Part shown: piece after piece, positions 33,908 through 43,545 of the stretch
How the letters are laid out: each line of letters opens with the position of its first letter
Position numbering within the stretch: the first letter of the stretch is position 1
From: JAJFTV01 sp964532655
GTDB lineage: Bacteria > Chloroflexota > Anaerolineae > Anaerolineales > Anaerolineaceae
Direction: 5' to 3'
DNA: 64,000 bases
NCBI GenBank assembly: GCA_964532655.1
Contig: CAZHMZ010000002.1
Location: forward strand, 3,545-67,544
The notes under the pieces: model-generated
Database searches by the model: none
Seen by the model: the letters and a program-made list of their open reading frames with translations, nothing else
What the model was told of the DNA's origin: nothing
Program-made: the position numbers and the translations under genes

Positions 33908-35551
33908 TCCATTCGTGACGCGCTCGAAAACCTGCCCATTCTTTCGTCTGCCCGGGTGGCAGCCGGAGAAGGCGGGCTGTGGCATCCCATCCGCTGGACG
34001 CATATTGTCGATCAGCCGGAGGTATTCTCATGGGTGCGCGAGGGCGATTTGCTGGTCACCACGGCCTTCGCCCTGCGGGATAACCTCTCCTCCGAGCTTG
34101 GCATGGTGGAGCAGATGGCTCAAAAGGGATTGGCCGGCATGCTGGTTTCGATCGGCCGGTATATCAACGCGGTGCCTGAAACCATGCTGGCCGCCGCCGA
34201 CGCGATGGATTTTCCCATTGTGGTGATCCCGTGGGAGATCCCGCTGGTGGAGGTGACCCACGCCATCCACGAACGCATCATCCGCGAGCAGTACCAGGTG
34301 ACCGAACAGTTGTATCACATCCATGATGTGCTCAGCCAACTGGTGCTGGAGGGGGGCGGTCTGGAGCAACTGGCCGGGCGGTTGAGTGAATTGCTGCAAT
34401 GCTCGGTAGCCATCGAAGATGAAAACTTCCGTATGCAGGCTTATTCCCAACTGGACCCGGAAGATGAGGCCCGCCGGCGCACCATTGATGGCGCGGTGAC
34501 TCCGCTGGAGATCCAGGCCTATCTGGCGGAGAACGGCATCCTCGAAAAGATGAAGACTGATCCGCACCCACAGCGCATTCAGCCCATCCCGCACATCGGT
34601 CTCAGGCTGGAACGCATGCTGGCACCCATTCTGGTGGGGCCGGATCTGTACGGGTATATCTGGATCATCGCCAGCCAGCGGCCGTTTGACCAACTGGATG
34701 TGCAGGCCGTGGAACGCGCCGCGCATATTGCCGCACTGATTCTGACCCGCGAACGATCCATTTTTGCGGCGGAACAGCGCGTGAAAGCCGGCCTGATCGA
34801 AAATCTGCTCGACCCGCTGGGAACGCAAAACCCTTACGCCCTGCAGGAAATCCTGCGTCAGTTTGGCCTGCACGGGGGCTATTCGGTGGTTCTGGCCGAG
34901 GACCCCGCCGCCGGTCTATCCACGCCGGAGGGATTGGTGCGGCTGGCGGAGCAGGTTCAAACCGATCTGGGCGCAGCCGGCGCCGCCGTGGAGTGGAACG
35001 GGCGGCTGCTGTGGATGGTCAGCCCTACGGCCGGGGACTCTGCCGAACAACTGGCCCGGAACCTGGCGGAACGCTGGAGCAGCCGGGGCGGAAAACTGGC
35101 GACCGGCATCAGCGCGCTGCCCGCCGCGCCTGTCAGCGGCACCGCCGAACTGCGGACGGCATACCAGCAGGCGTTTCAGGCCCTGCAAATCGGCCTGTTG
35201 CTCAGTGACACCCGTACCGGCGTCTGGTCTTATGAAAAGCTGGGATACCTTGCCTGGTTGGGCAACCTTCCGCCGGGTCTGAAAGCAGCCAACCCGTACG
35301 CCCGGCTGGTGAAGGAAATCGCCGCGTATGACGCCGAACATTCCACCGCCTATCTGACCACCCTGGAATCCAGTTTACAGAACCAGTTCAACCACAGTCG
35401 CACCGCCCAGGCGCTGTTCATCCACCGCAATTCGCTGCTGAAACGGCTTGACCGCATTCAGGAACTGTGGGGGGTGGACTATCAGGACTCACAGGCACTT
35501 TTGAATCTTCACCTGGCCATCCTTGAAAGAAAAATAAACAACGGGATTTAA
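33908..35551 (+). CDS. PucR-family transcriptional regulator (5' end lost in assembly gap)
   Basis: Activator-type regulator of purine/amine/GABA-like catabolic genes. The frame is open from the first base after the gap (SIRDALENLPILSSARVAAG), so the true start is in the gap by only a few codons. Domains: PucR N-terminal domain (HPIRWTHIVDQPEVFSWVREG), a GAF/GGDEF-like middle region (about 200-440 of the visible protein) and a C-terminal HTH_30 (NHSRTAQALFIHRNSLLKRLDRI). It stands directly before an aminotransferase and a semialdehyde dehydrogenase on the same strand, the classical position of a local regulator that senses the pathway substrate. Confidence 0.9.
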   Translation, partial: SIRDALENLPILSSARVAAGEGGLWHPIRWTHIVDQPEVFSWVREGDLLVTTAFALRDNLSSELGMVEQMAQKGLAGMLVSIGRYINAVPETMLAAADAMDFPIVVIPWEIPLVEVTHAIHERIIREQYQVTEQLYHIHDVLSQLVLEGGGLEQLAGRLSELLQCSVAIEDENFRMQAYSQLDPEDEARRRTIDGAVTPLEIQAYLAENGILEKMKTDPHPQRIQPIPHIGLRLERMLAPILVGPDLYGYIWIIASQRPFDQLDVQAVERAAHIAALILTRERSIFAAEQRVKAGLIENLLDPLGTQNPYALQEILRQFGLHGGYSVVLAEDPAAGLSTPEGLVRLAEQVQTDLGAAGAAVEWNGRLLWMVSPTAGDSAEQLARNLAERWSSRGGKLATGISALPAAPVSGTAELRTAYQQAFQALQIGLLLSDTRTGVWSYEKLGYLAWLGNLPPGLKAANPYARLVKEIAAYDAEHSTAYLTTLESSLQNQFNHSRTAQALFIHRNSLLKRLDRIQELWGVDYQDSQALLNLHLAILERKINNGI

Positions 35552-35558
35552 TATCCGG

Positions 35559-35573
35559 TGTGCACTTTGCACA
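35559..35573. promoter_or_regulatory. Candidate operator (inverted repeat)
   Basis: TGTGCA-CTT-TGCACA, a perfect 6-3-6 inverted repeat between the regulator stop and the catabolic genes, with TATAGT 56 bp downstream (35629-35634). Plausible PucR-family binding site; inferred from position only. Confidence 0.4.
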
Positions 35574-35669
35574 TGAGGGTTATCCTAAATGGGTGCAATA
35601 TGCCATTTATTTGCTCCGGAAATGGATGTATAGTGTTAATGCTTCCACCATCCTGTCTGAGGCCTGTTC

Positions 35670-36005
35670 ATGCTGCTGGATCACTTTATCGATGACCTGT
35701 TATGTTTGCAGAACCGGTTTCCGGGGCTGATCTGGCGGCTGTGGGAGGAGCAGGGTGTTTGCATCGAATTTTTCCTGGAAGAACTGGCATTCGATTGCGC
35801 CGCCAACCTGGTTATGAGCGGCACAGAGGTGGTTTATCTGGCTCAGTCTCCCCGGGTGGTGCGCATTCCGTTCCCCGAGCTCCCGCAAAAATCAAGACAG
35901 GTTATGAGTGCGCTGACGGCCTTTTTAGGCAACATTGTTGACCAATCCGCGAATTCCGCAGGAAATTCAAATCCAGCTTCACATGATGAGGAGATTGTTA
36001 TATGA
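35670..36005 (+). CDS. Small protein of unknown function, coupled to the aminotransferase gene
   Basis: A 111-aa frame starting ATG with GAGG about 8-11 nt upstream. Its TGA overlaps the next gene's ATG (ATGA), the usual sign of translational coupling. The protein has alternating acidic and hydrophobic blocks (HFIDDLLCLQNRFPGLIW, GVCIEFFLEELAFDCAANL) and a Ser/Asn-rich end. I do not recognise a family. It may be a small partner of the catabolic enzymes or a leader; coding reality is likely but not certain. Confidence 0.55.
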   Translation: MLLDHFIDDLLCLQNRFPGLIWRLWEEQGVCIEFFLEELAFDCAANLVMSGTEVVYLAQSPRVVRIPFPELPQKSRQVMSALTAFLGNIVDQSANSAGNSNPASHDEEIVI

Positions 36006-37339
36006 ACCTGACACAGGAACAGATAATCGAAAAAACCCGGCAGTTCAACCTGCTGGAGTGGGGGCCGCAGGCGGGGTGGGATCCCATCCCCGTGGCGAGG
36101 GCGAAAGGGGTGTACTTCTGGGATGCCGACGGCAGACGGTATCTCGACTGGTCGTCCATGCTGGTGAATGTCAACATCGGGCATGGCAACCCCAAAGTGA
36201 TCAAGGCTATCCAGGAGCAGGCTGAGGTGCTGACGTATGTCAAGCCCACCATCACCAGCGAACCGCGCGCCGTGCTGGCCGAGATGCTGGCCAAAATCGC
36301 GCCGGAGGGCATGACCAAGAGTTTCTTCACTTTGGGCGGGGCGGATGCCAACGAGAACGCCATGAAAATCGCGCGCATGTACACCGGCCGGCAAAAAATC
36401 CTCACCCGCTACCGCGCCTATCACGGGGCCACCTTTGCCGCCATGAGCGCCGGCGGCGACCCGCGCCGGCTGGCCAATGAGCCGGGCGTGCCGTGGATCG
36501 TCCACATCCACGATCCCTATTCGTACCGCAGTCCACTCTACCGCGGCCGCACTCGCGAAGAGGGCGATCTGGCGTTGGCGGATCAAATTGAAGAGACCAT
36601 CCAGTTTGAGGGGCCCGAGAACGTAGCGGCCATCCTGTTAGAGGGTTACAACGGCACCAGCGGCATCATTCAGGGCGGCGAGGTGTTTTGGCGGCGCATC
36701 CAGGAGATCTGCGACCAGTACGGCATCCTGCTGATCATCGATGAGGTGATGAGCGGGTTCGGACGCACGGGTGAGTGGTTCGGTATCAACAATTATCCAT
36801 TCGTTAAGCCTGATCTGCTGGTGATGGCCAAGGGGATCACCAGTGGTTACCTGCCTCTGGGCGCGGTGCTGGTGCGCGACGAGATTGCTGAGTACTTTGA
36901 CAAACACACGCTGTGGTGCGGTTTGACGTATAATGCCCACACCATGTCGTGTGCGGCTGCCATCGCCAATCTGCAGGTGTATGAAGAAGAAAACCTGATC
37001 CAGCGCTCGCGCGAGATGGGCAAGAAGCTGGAAGCCGGACTGCAAAAGCTGGCCGAGAAACACCCTTGCCTGGGCGAGATCCGCGGCACCGGGCTGTTTT
37101 ACTGCACCGAACTGGTGAAGAACCGCGAAACCCGCCAGCCGCTCAGCCCCTTCAACCAGCCTATGACCGAGCCGATGAAGAAACTGGCGGCCGTGCTGGT
37201 AAAAAACGGGCTCAGTACCTTTGTGCGCTGGAATCTGATCTTCCACGCCCCGCCGCTCATTGTCAGCGAGGCCGAGTTGCAGGAAGGTCTGGACATCTTT
37301 AATCTGGCACTGGCTGAAACCGACCCCTATTACGAATGA
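36002..37339 (+). CDS. Class III PLP-dependent aminotransferase (omega-amino acid type)
   Basis: Moves an amino group from an omega-amino acid or amine to a keto acid, giving a semialdehyde. Seen: YLDWSSMLVNVNIGHGNPKV near residue 50 (family N-terminus), HGATFAAMSAGGD, LLIIDEVMSGFGRTG (D247 binds the PLP pyridine nitrogen), and the Schiff-base lysine K277 in MAKGITSGYLPLGA. Length 445 aa is normal. The next gene, 17 bp downstream, is a CoA-acylating semialdehyde dehydrogenase, so beta-alanine or a related substrate to malonate or methylmalonate semialdehyde is the best guess (as in bauA-bauC style pathways); taurine or GABA are alternatives. Confidence 0.9.
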   Translation: MNLTQEQIIEKTRQFNLLEWGPQAGWDPIPVARAKGVYFWDADGRRYLDWSSMLVNVNIGHGNPKVIKAIQEQAEVLTYVKPTITSEPRAVLAEMLAKIAPEGMTKSFFTLGGADANENAMKIARMYTGRQKILTRYRAYHGATFAAMSAGGDPRRLANEPGVPWIVHIHDPYSYRSPLYRGRTREEGDLALADQIEETIQFEGPENVAAILLEGYNGTSGIIQGGEVFWRRIQEICDQYGILLIIDEVMSGFGRTGEWFGINNYPFVKPDLLVMAKGITSGYLPLGAVLVRDEIAEYFDKHTLWCGLTYNAHTMSCAAAIANLQVYEEENLIQRSREMGKKLEAGLQKLAEKHPCLGEIRGTGLFYCTELVKNRETRQPLSPFNQPMTEPMKKLAAVLVKNGLSTFVRWNLIFHAPPLIVSEAELQEGLDIFNLALAETDPYYE

Positions 37340-37355
37340 TAAACAGGATCCCATA

Positions 37356-38834
37356 ATGAACGAAAAAGGTTTGATGTACAACTATGTCAACGGCGAATGG
37401 CGGCCGTCATCCGCGTCCGAAACGCTGGAGGTGATCAACCCGGCCAGCGCGCAGGTGCTCACGCGGGTACCGCTCTCACCGCCTATTGAAGTGGAGCAGG
37501 CCGCTCAGGCTGCCAGCCTGGCTTTCCAGGAATGGAAGCGCGTGCCGGTGGTCAAACGCATACAGCCCCTGTTCAAATTGCGCGCCTTGCTGGAAGATCA
37601 CTTTGATGAGCTCTCGCGGCTCATATCAATGGAAAGTGGCAAGACGTTTGAGGAAGCCAAAGGCGAAATTGTGCGCGCCATCGAGAATGTGGAGGTGGCC
37701 TGCGGAATGCCCACTTTGATGCAGGGCGAGTTCTCCGAGGATATTTCGACCGGCATTGACGAATTTATGATCCGCCAGCCGGTGGGCGTGGCCGCCTGCA
37801 TCTGCCCGTTCAACTTCCCGGGCATGATCGCCTTCTGGTTCTTCCCGTATGCTGTGGCAGCCGGCAATACTTACATCATCAAACCGTCTGAGCGGGTGCC
37901 CATGACCATGCAGCGCGTGTTCGAACTGATCGACCAGTGTGGCTTTCCGAAGGGTGTAATCAATATGGTCAACGGCTCTCGCGAGGTGGTGGATGCCATT
38001 TTGGATCACCCGCACATCCAGGCGATCAGCTTTGTGGGTTCCACCCCTGTGGCCAAATATGTGTACGCGCGCGCTTCGGCCAACGGCAAGCGCGCCCAGT
38101 GCCAGGGCGGAGCCAAGAACCCGGTGGTGATCATGCCGGATGCCGATATGGAAACCACCGTGCGTATTCTGGCCGACAGCGTGTACGGCTGCGCCGGGCA
38201 GCGCTGCGCCGCGGTTTCACTGGGTGTGCTGGTGGGTGACGCGGAGAAGCGCTTTCTGGAGGCTTTCACCGAGGTATCCCGCTCGCGCACGGTGGGTTTT
38301 GGGCTGGATGACGGCGTGCAGATGGGCCCGGTGATCAGCGCAGCCAGCCGCGCCCGGATTGAGGGATTGATCGAACGCGGCCTGGCGGATGGAGCAGTGA
38401 TGCATCTGGACGGGCGTAAACCGGAAGTCAAGGGCTATGAGGACGGTTACTTCATTAAACCGACCATCATAACCAACGTCCATCCGGGCAGTGAACTGGC
38501 CCGCACCGAGCTGTTTGGCCCCGTGTTTGGCATAACGCATGCCGATACGCTGGATGACGCCATCCGACAGATCAATACCAACTCGTACGGCAATATGGCC
38601 TGTATCTTCACCTCCGGCGGCGCGTCGGCGCGTAAATTCCGCAGCGAAGTGGAGGCCGGTGATATCGGCGTGAACATTGGCATCGCCGCTCCCATGGCCT
38701 TCTTCCCATTCAGCGGCTGGAAAGACAGCTTCTTTGGCACCCATCACGCCCAAAGCAAAGACGCGGTGGACTTCTTCACCCAGAAGAAGGTGGTGGTGGA
38801 ACGCTGGCCCAAAGAGTGGACACGTAAATTCTAA
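37356..38834 (+). CDS. mmsA: CoA-acylating methylmalonate/malonate semialdehyde dehydrogenase
   Basis: Oxidises malonate or methylmalonate semialdehyde with NAD and CoA to acetyl- or propionyl-CoA. The ATG at 37356 follows AGGA; an upstream in-frame extension lies inside the aminotransferase gene and is ignored. Seen: N153 in PFNFPGM, catalytic C284 in YGCAGQRCAA, and KRAQCQGGAKNPVVIMPDAD. In that stretch the usual ELGGK glutamate is absent, as in the MmsA branch, which uses CoA rather than water. Length 493 aa is typical. It completes a two-step degradation with the aminotransferase just upstream. Confidence 0.9.
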   Translation: MNEKGLMYNYVNGEWRPSSASETLEVINPASAQVLTRVPLSPPIEVEQAAQAASLAFQEWKRVPVVKRIQPLFKLRALLEDHFDELSRLISMESGKTFEEAKGEIVRAIENVEVACGMPTLMQGEFSEDISTGIDEFMIRQPVGVAACICPFNFPGMIAFWFFPYAVAAGNTYIIKPSERVPMTMQRVFELIDQCGFPKGVINMVNGSREVVDAILDHPHIQAISFVGSTPVAKYVYARASANGKRAQCQGGAKNPVVIMPDADMETTVRILADSVYGCAGQRCAAVSLGVLVGDAEKRFLEAFTEVSRSRTVGFGLDDGVQMGPVISAASRARIEGLIERGLADGAVMHLDGRKPEVKGYEDGYFIKPTIITNVHPGSELARTELFGPVFGITHADTLDDAIRQINTNSYGNMACIFTSGGASARKFRSEVEAGDIGVNIGIAAPMAFFPFSGWKDSFFGTHHAQSKDAVDFFTQKKVVVERWPKEWTRKF

Positions 38835-39292
38835 CCCTGGCTCACGTTCAGGGTATCTCCCATGACCGACGCGGCAGCCGATGTACGTGCAAATCGACTG
38901 CCGCTGCATTATAAAAATTTCCTAATTGTATTTTGGTCAAGTGCGCCAATAATAACAACGATTAAGGTAATTTATATAGTAAAATACTTTTTACTTACTG
39001 CAACTCCCGGTACTTCGATCCCCGAACAACTTTGCTGAATCCGCTTTAATCGTTTCTATGCCCGTCCGGACGTAAAGAGAGTCGTTATGTGCGAAAATGA
39101 GGTAATTTGTGTCTACTCTTTTAAAGGTAAAAAATTGTTGGATGGTAAAAAATATTCGTGAAACGAAACAGAATCAGCCATGAGGTGATAAAATTCTGGC
39201 ATCGAAGCCACACAGTTTTGTATGAAATCGGCTGACTTCCACACCAACCAATCTCGCAGAAAATTGCAAGCTACGGAGAATAACTATAGATT
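38835..39292. other. Intergenic region before the peptide-type permeases
   Basis: About 460 bp without a gene. Near the dehydrogenase stop is a 12-bp stem with one mismatch, GCGGCAGCCGAT (38871-38882) and ATCGACTGCCGC (38893-38904), probably the transcript end. The sequence then becomes AT-rich (TTTATATAGTAAAATAC near 38970), which suits a promoter, but no clear -35/-10 pair stands out. Confidence 0.55.
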
Positions 39293-40213
39293 ATGACCAC
39301 ATATATCATAAGGCGTATTCTCATGCTCATACCGGTGCTGCTGGGTGTATCGCTGCTGACCTTTAGCATCGCGAAACTGACGCCTGGCGACCCGGCCCAA
39401 CTTATGTTGGGAAATTATGCCACCCCGGAACGCATCGAAGAGTTGCATCAAAAACTGCATCTCGATGATCCGGTGCTGGTTCAATTTGGGCGGTTCGTGT
39501 GGAACGCCATGCACGGCGATTTTGGCGTCTCATTCCGCGGGCAAAAATCGGTGCTTGACAGTATTTTGAGCCGCTTCCCCAGTACCGTGGAACTGGCGCT
39601 GGCCGGCATCAGCATCGCCATTGTTATTGGTATCCCGTTGGGAATGCTGGCAGCCTGGAAACATGGCAGCTTTTTTGATCGAGCCATCATGGTTCTGTCG
39701 ATCAGCGTATTATCCATTCCTGTATTCTGGCTTGCCATTTTGCTGCTGTACATTTTTGGTGTCTGGCTGGGGTGGGTGAGCGTCACCAACAGCGAAGGCC
39801 TTTCGGCGCTGATCCTGCCGGCTTTCTGCCTGGCGCTCACACCTACGGCTACTCTGGTACGGATGACCCGTTCCAGCATTCTGGAAACGCTCACCGAAGA
39901 TTATGTGCGCACCGCACGCAGTAAAGGCGTAAAAGAACAAATCGTCATGGCCCGGCACGTGCTGCGTAATGCCATGATCCCCATCATCACTTTGCTGGGG
40001 TTAATGATAGGCGGATTGCTGACTGGGGCTGTGTTTATCGAATCGGTGTTCGCCCGCTCGGGTTTGGGACGTTTCATCATTCAGGCTATCGCCGCCCGCG
40101 ATTACCCTGAAGTGCAAGGCGCCGTTCTGTTCACTGCTACGGTCATCGTCACCCTTAATCTGCTGGTCGATCTGTTATATGCAGTGATCGACCCGCGCAT
40201 CCGGTATGTATAG
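39293..40213 (+). CDS. Peptide/nickel-type ABC permease (DppB-like)
   Basis: Integral membrane subunit of a DppBC-type importer. The start IIRRILMLIPVLLGVSLLTF is the family hallmark (RRxxxxxPxxxGVSxxTF); the periplasmic-side DPAQLMLG and the EAA loop EDYVRTARSKGVKEQIVMAR near residue 200 are present. Six helices fit the sequence. A GGAG lies 14 nt before the ATG, a weak site. It pairs with the next gene. No ATPase genes (dppD/dppF) occur in the window. Confidence 0.92.
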   Translation: MTTYIIRRILMLIPVLLGVSLLTFSIAKLTPGDPAQLMLGNYATPERIEELHQKLHLDDPVLVQFGRFVWNAMHGDFGVSFRGQKSVLDSILSRFPSTVELALAGISIAIVIGIPLGMLAAWKHGSFFDRAIMVLSISVLSIPVFWLAILLLYIFGVWLGWVSVTNSEGLSALILPAFCLALTPTATLVRMTRSSILETLTEDYVRTARSKGVKEQIVMARHVLRNAMIPIITLLGLMIGGLLTGAVFIESVFARSGLGRFIIQAIAARDYPEVQGAVLFTATVIVTLNLLVDLLYAVIDPRIRYV

Positions 40214-40225
40214 CAGGAGGCAATG

Positions 40226-41140
40226 ATGGAAGAAACTTTAAATAAGGAAACCAAAGTTACCTCCCAAACGGTGATTACCGGACCCAAAAAAGCGAGTCTG
40301 CGCCCCTGGCAGCGTGCCCTTTTCGCATTGGTTCATCACCGTCTGGCTCAAATCGGTTTTGCCGGGTTCATAATCATTGGATTTGTTACAGTTTTTGCTC
40401 CGATCGTTGCACCCTTCGATCCGCTGGAAACCAACTATTCTGAAATTATGTCGCCGCCCAGCGCCAAACATCCCTTTGGCACCGATGATCTGGGCCGTGA
40501 TTTGCTCAGCCGGGTGTTGTGGGGCGGACGTGAGACTCTCAAAGCTGGCTATCTGGCTGTACTGATTGGTCTTGGCGGCGGAACCCTGCTGGGATTGTTC
40601 TCCGGTTATGTCGGCGGACGGGTAGATGACCTGATCCAGCGTGTCGTCGAGATTCTGATGGCATTCCCTTCCATTCTGCTGCTCCTGAGCATCATCGCCG
40701 CATTGGGACCCCAATTGACTACGGTGATCATCGCCATTGGTATTGCCACCATACCGGGTTATTCGCGCCTCATGCGCGGCTCGGTCATCAGCGCCCGCAA
40801 CTATGAGTACATCACCGCCGCCAAATTGGTGGGCGCCACAGACAGACGCATCATGTTCAAGCATATCCTCCCCAACATCATAGCGCCTATTCTCATTTAC
40901 GGCACGCTCGATCTGGCAGGCGCCATCATGCTCACAGCCGGTTTGAGCTACCTGGGTCTTGGCGCTCAACCGCCCTCGGCTGAGTGGGGCGCCATGCTGA
41001 ACTACGGCCGCTCGTATCTGCGGGCTGCCTGGTGGATGTCAATTTTCCCTGGTGTGGCTGTCTATCTGGCCATGCTGTCGATCAACCTGTTTGGTGAAGG
41101 CCTGCGCGACGCGCTGGATCCCAAAACCCGGGCAGCGTAA
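40226..41140 (+). CDS. Peptide/nickel-type ABC permease (DppC-like)
   Basis: Second permease of the importer. After a hydrophilic N-terminus it has IGFAGFIIIGFVTVFAPIVA, then HPFGTDDLGRDLLSRVLWGGR, a conserved DppC/OppC block, and the EAA loop EYITAAKLVGATDRRIMFKH. AGGAGG stands 2 nt before a first ATG (40223) and 5 nt before a second (40226); I use the second. It ends in a strong terminator at 41157, so the binding-protein genes downstream are transcribed separately. Confidence 0.92.
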   Translation: MEETLNKETKVTSQTVITGPKKASLRPWQRALFALVHHRLAQIGFAGFIIIGFVTVFAPIVAPFDPLETNYSEIMSPPSAKHPFGTDDLGRDLLSRVLWGGRETLKAGYLAVLIGLGGGTLLGLFSGYVGGRVDDLIQRVVEILMAFPSILLLLSIIAALGPQLTTVIIAIGIATIPGYSRLMRGSVISARNYEYITAAKLVGATDRRIMFKHILPNIIAPILIYGTLDLAGAIMLTAGLSYLGLGAQPPSAEWGAMLNYGRSYLRAAWWMSIFPGVAVYLAMLSINLFGEGLRDALDPKTRAA

Positions 41141-41156
41141 GTTTTGCGAGATCAAC

Positions 41157-41190
41157 AAAGGGCTGACCTTTCAACAGGTCAGCCCTTTTT
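41157..41190 (+). terminator. Terminator after the DppBC pair
   Basis: Perfect 13-bp stem AAAGGGCTGACCT / AGGTCAGCCCTTT, loop TTCAAC, followed by T. Confidence 0.9.
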
Positions 41191-41477
41191 GTTTTCCGAA
41201 AAAATACCATAAAAAGAGTATTTTTAGATGTCCAGACAACTCGCTTGACTGGACTAATAGTTTTTTATAGTAAAATGAATTTGAATTCCCTCAATGTAAC
41301 AGTACAAGAAAATCACCGTATCCTTACAGTCAGAACGTTTACTTTCAAGGTATTTGGCGCATAAAAGACGGAATGGTTCTCTGTCCATCCGAAAGGAGGA
41401 GGTGTACCCCGCGATCACACATCTACCTGAGACATGTCAGTGTATTTTCGTTTACCAATTTTTCTTGGAGGAAAAAA
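41191..41477. other. Leader region of the first binding-protein gene
   Basis: No gene. TTGACT (41245-41250) is followed by TATAGT (41266-41271, 15-bp spacer) or TAGTAA (41268, 17-bp spacer), a reasonable promoter about 200 bp before the ATG, which leaves a long untranslated leader. Confidence 0.45.
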
Positions 41478-43205
41478 ATGAGTAAAGCACGTTGGTTTGT
41501 TCTCACTGTATCCATCCTGATGGTAGCGGCCCTCGCTCTGGCCGCCTGTCAGCCTGCCGCCACCGAAGCACCGGCTGTTGAAGCGCCCGCTGAAGAAGCC
41601 GCAACCGAAGCCCCGGCTGAAGAAGTCGCCACCGAAGCTCCTGCCACAGAAGCTGCCGCTACCGAAGCGCCTGTTGAAGAAGGCCCTGCAGTAGGCGGCA
41701 CTTTTGTTTATTCGAGCGTTGAAGAGCCTGATACGCTGGATATTTACAAGTCAGCCTTCTCCATTACCTCGATGGTCACATCGAATATTGGCGGCGCGCT
41801 GGTGGCCAAAGACTTTGACGGCCAGATGGTGCCTTACCTGGCAAAGAGCTGGGAAATCTCAGAAGATGGTTTAACCTACACTTTCCATCTGCGTGATGAT
41901 GTCAAGTTCCATAACGGCGATCCCTTCACGGCCAACGATTATGTGTGGACGTGGGACCGCTGTCTGGCGGAAGACTTTGTCTGCCCGGTTTCCGCTTCGC
42001 TGCTGACCTTCACCTACGAAGCCACCGACGACTACACTTTGGTACTGCACCTGGAAGCCCCCAACTACTACACCCTCAGCAACCTGGGCGCTTTTGATTA
42101 TCTGCAGCCCCTGGATCAAAAAGTGGTGGAAGAAATCGGCGATACCTACGGTATGGGCACCACCGCCGTGGGCGTTGGCCCGTACATGATCAAGGAATGG
42201 GTACAGGATGAGAAGCTGGTCCTGGCTCGCAATCCGGATTTTGTGTGGGGCCCCGAGTTCTTTGAGGGCGGCAATACCGGCCCGTACTATGTCGAAAATC
42301 TTGAATTCCGCATCGTGCCCGATCTGGCCACCCAACTGGCCGGTCTGGAAGCCAACGAACTGGATTACGGCACGGTGGAAGCCAAAGATCTCGAGATCGT
42401 TGAGAACACCGGCTACTTCCAGATGTACGATCTGGTTGCCCCGGGCTTCACCTATGTTTCCTTCAACCTGATGAATGAAAAAGTATCGGATGCCAAAGTA
42501 CGTCAGGCGTTGAGCCTGGCCACCGACAAAGAAACACTGGTGCAGGTGGTTTTGAGCGGCCAGGGTACCGTACTGGACGGCCCGCTGGCAGAAGCCATGA
42601 TTGGCTATGACGCGGCAGTTATGAAGGGGACCGGCCCCAAGTATGATGTGGAAGCCGCCAAAGCCCTGTTTGAGGAAGCCGGTTATACCTACGGTGATGA
42701 CGGCATGCTGCTGGATCCGGCGGGACAGCCCTATACTTTGAACCTGGTGACCACTCCTGACGAGCAGAATACCAAGCTGGCCACCATGCTGGTAGATATG
42801 TGGAAACAGGTAGGCGTGGCACTCACCATTGAGCAGCTCGAGTGGGGTACCATGGCGCCCAAAGTGTTCGCGGGCGAATATGAGATCTGCACCATGAGCA
42901 TTGGCTGGCCGGATGCGGACGTGATGTACCTGATGTACCACTCATCGCAAATCGGCGCCGTCAACTTTGCCTTCGTCGAGGATCCTGATTTGGATGCTCT
43001 GCTGGAAAAGGCTCGCAGTGAAACCGAACCGGCTTCCCACCAGGAAGCTGTTAACGCGGCTTACAAAATGGTGCAGGACAAATCCTATATGGTTCCGTTG
43101 TTCACTGCTTACACCTTTGTGGCAATCAGCAATGATTACCAGGGTGTCGTTGTTTCACCTTTCATCTACATCATCACCTCCGATATGTACTACGCCGGCG
43201 AGTAA
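41478..43205 (+). CDS. Peptide-type ABC solute-binding lipoprotein (SBP family 5), copy 1
   Basis: Surface lipoprotein that captures the substrate for a Dpp/Opp-type importer. GGAGG lies 8 nt before ATG. A signal peptide leads to lipobox LAAC (Cys23), followed by a Glu/Ala/Pro/Thr repeat linker to about residue 75. The family 5 body follows, with VEEPDTLDIYKSAFSITSMV, LAKSWEISEDGLTYTFHLRD and VKFHNGDPFTANDYVWTWDR. Length 575 aa is normal. It probably serves the DppBC pair directly upstream. The second copy is about 340 bp downstream. Confidence 0.93.
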   Translation: MSKARWFVLTVSILMVAALALAACQPAATEAPAVEAPAEEAATEAPAEEVATEAPATEAAATEAPVEEGPAVGGTFVYSSVEEPDTLDIYKSAFSITSMVTSNIGGALVAKDFDGQMVPYLAKSWEISEDGLTYTFHLRDDVKFHNGDPFTANDYVWTWDRCLAEDFVCPVSASLLTFTYEATDDYTLVLHLEAPNYYTLSNLGAFDYLQPLDQKVVEEIGDTYGMGTTAVGVGPYMIKEWVQDEKLVLARNPDFVWGPEFFEGGNTGPYYVENLEFRIVPDLATQLAGLEANELDYGTVEAKDLEIVENTGYFQMYDLVAPGFTYVSFNLMNEKVSDAKVRQALSLATDKETLVQVVLSGQGTVLDGPLAEAMIGYDAAVMKGTGPKYDVEAAKALFEEAGYTYGDDGMLLDPAGQPYTLNLVTTPDEQNTKLATMLVDMWKQVGVALTIEQLEWGTMAPKVFAGEYEICTMSIGWPDADVMYLMYHSSQIGAVNFAFVEDPDLDALLEKARSETEPASHQEAVNAAYKMVQDKSYMVPLFTAYTFVAISNDYQGVVVSPFIYIITSDMYYAGE

Positions 43206-43265
43206 TTTGAGCAGTTTACGACACACCGGTTGATACTGACTTGCCAGCATCAGCCGGTTCAGCAG

Positions 43266-43312
43266 ACACAGGCTACCGTACCTTTTTTCAGGTATTGTAG
43301 CCTGTGTTTCGT
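43266..43312 (+). terminator. Terminator between the two binding-protein genes
   Basis: ACACAGGCTAC and GTAGCCTGTGT form the outer stem, with an inner TACCT / AGGTA stem, then TTCGTTTT. It makes the two copies separate transcripts. Confidence 0.8.
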
Positions 43313-43545
43313 TTTAAACCTTGTTCAGCAGGGGGGTGAGTGTAGTACAATAGCCAGAGTCTCCCCACATGAAGCGATTCATATACCATCACACCCCATA
43401 TCTGCAGGAAAATTCATTTTTCCTGTTGAGGTTTTTAGGAAGACAAGGTTGAAATGATGGTTTGAAAGGAGGCAGCCCAAATACAGTTTTACTCACTGCA
43501 GGTTCATTGTCGGCAAGTAAACTTTTAATCTTTCTTGGAGGAAAA

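Noticed and set aside
41871..42941. Long minus-strand open frame (356 codons) inside the first binding-protein gene
   Set aside because: Antisense shadow of the binding protein; a similar frame appears in the second copy for the same reason.
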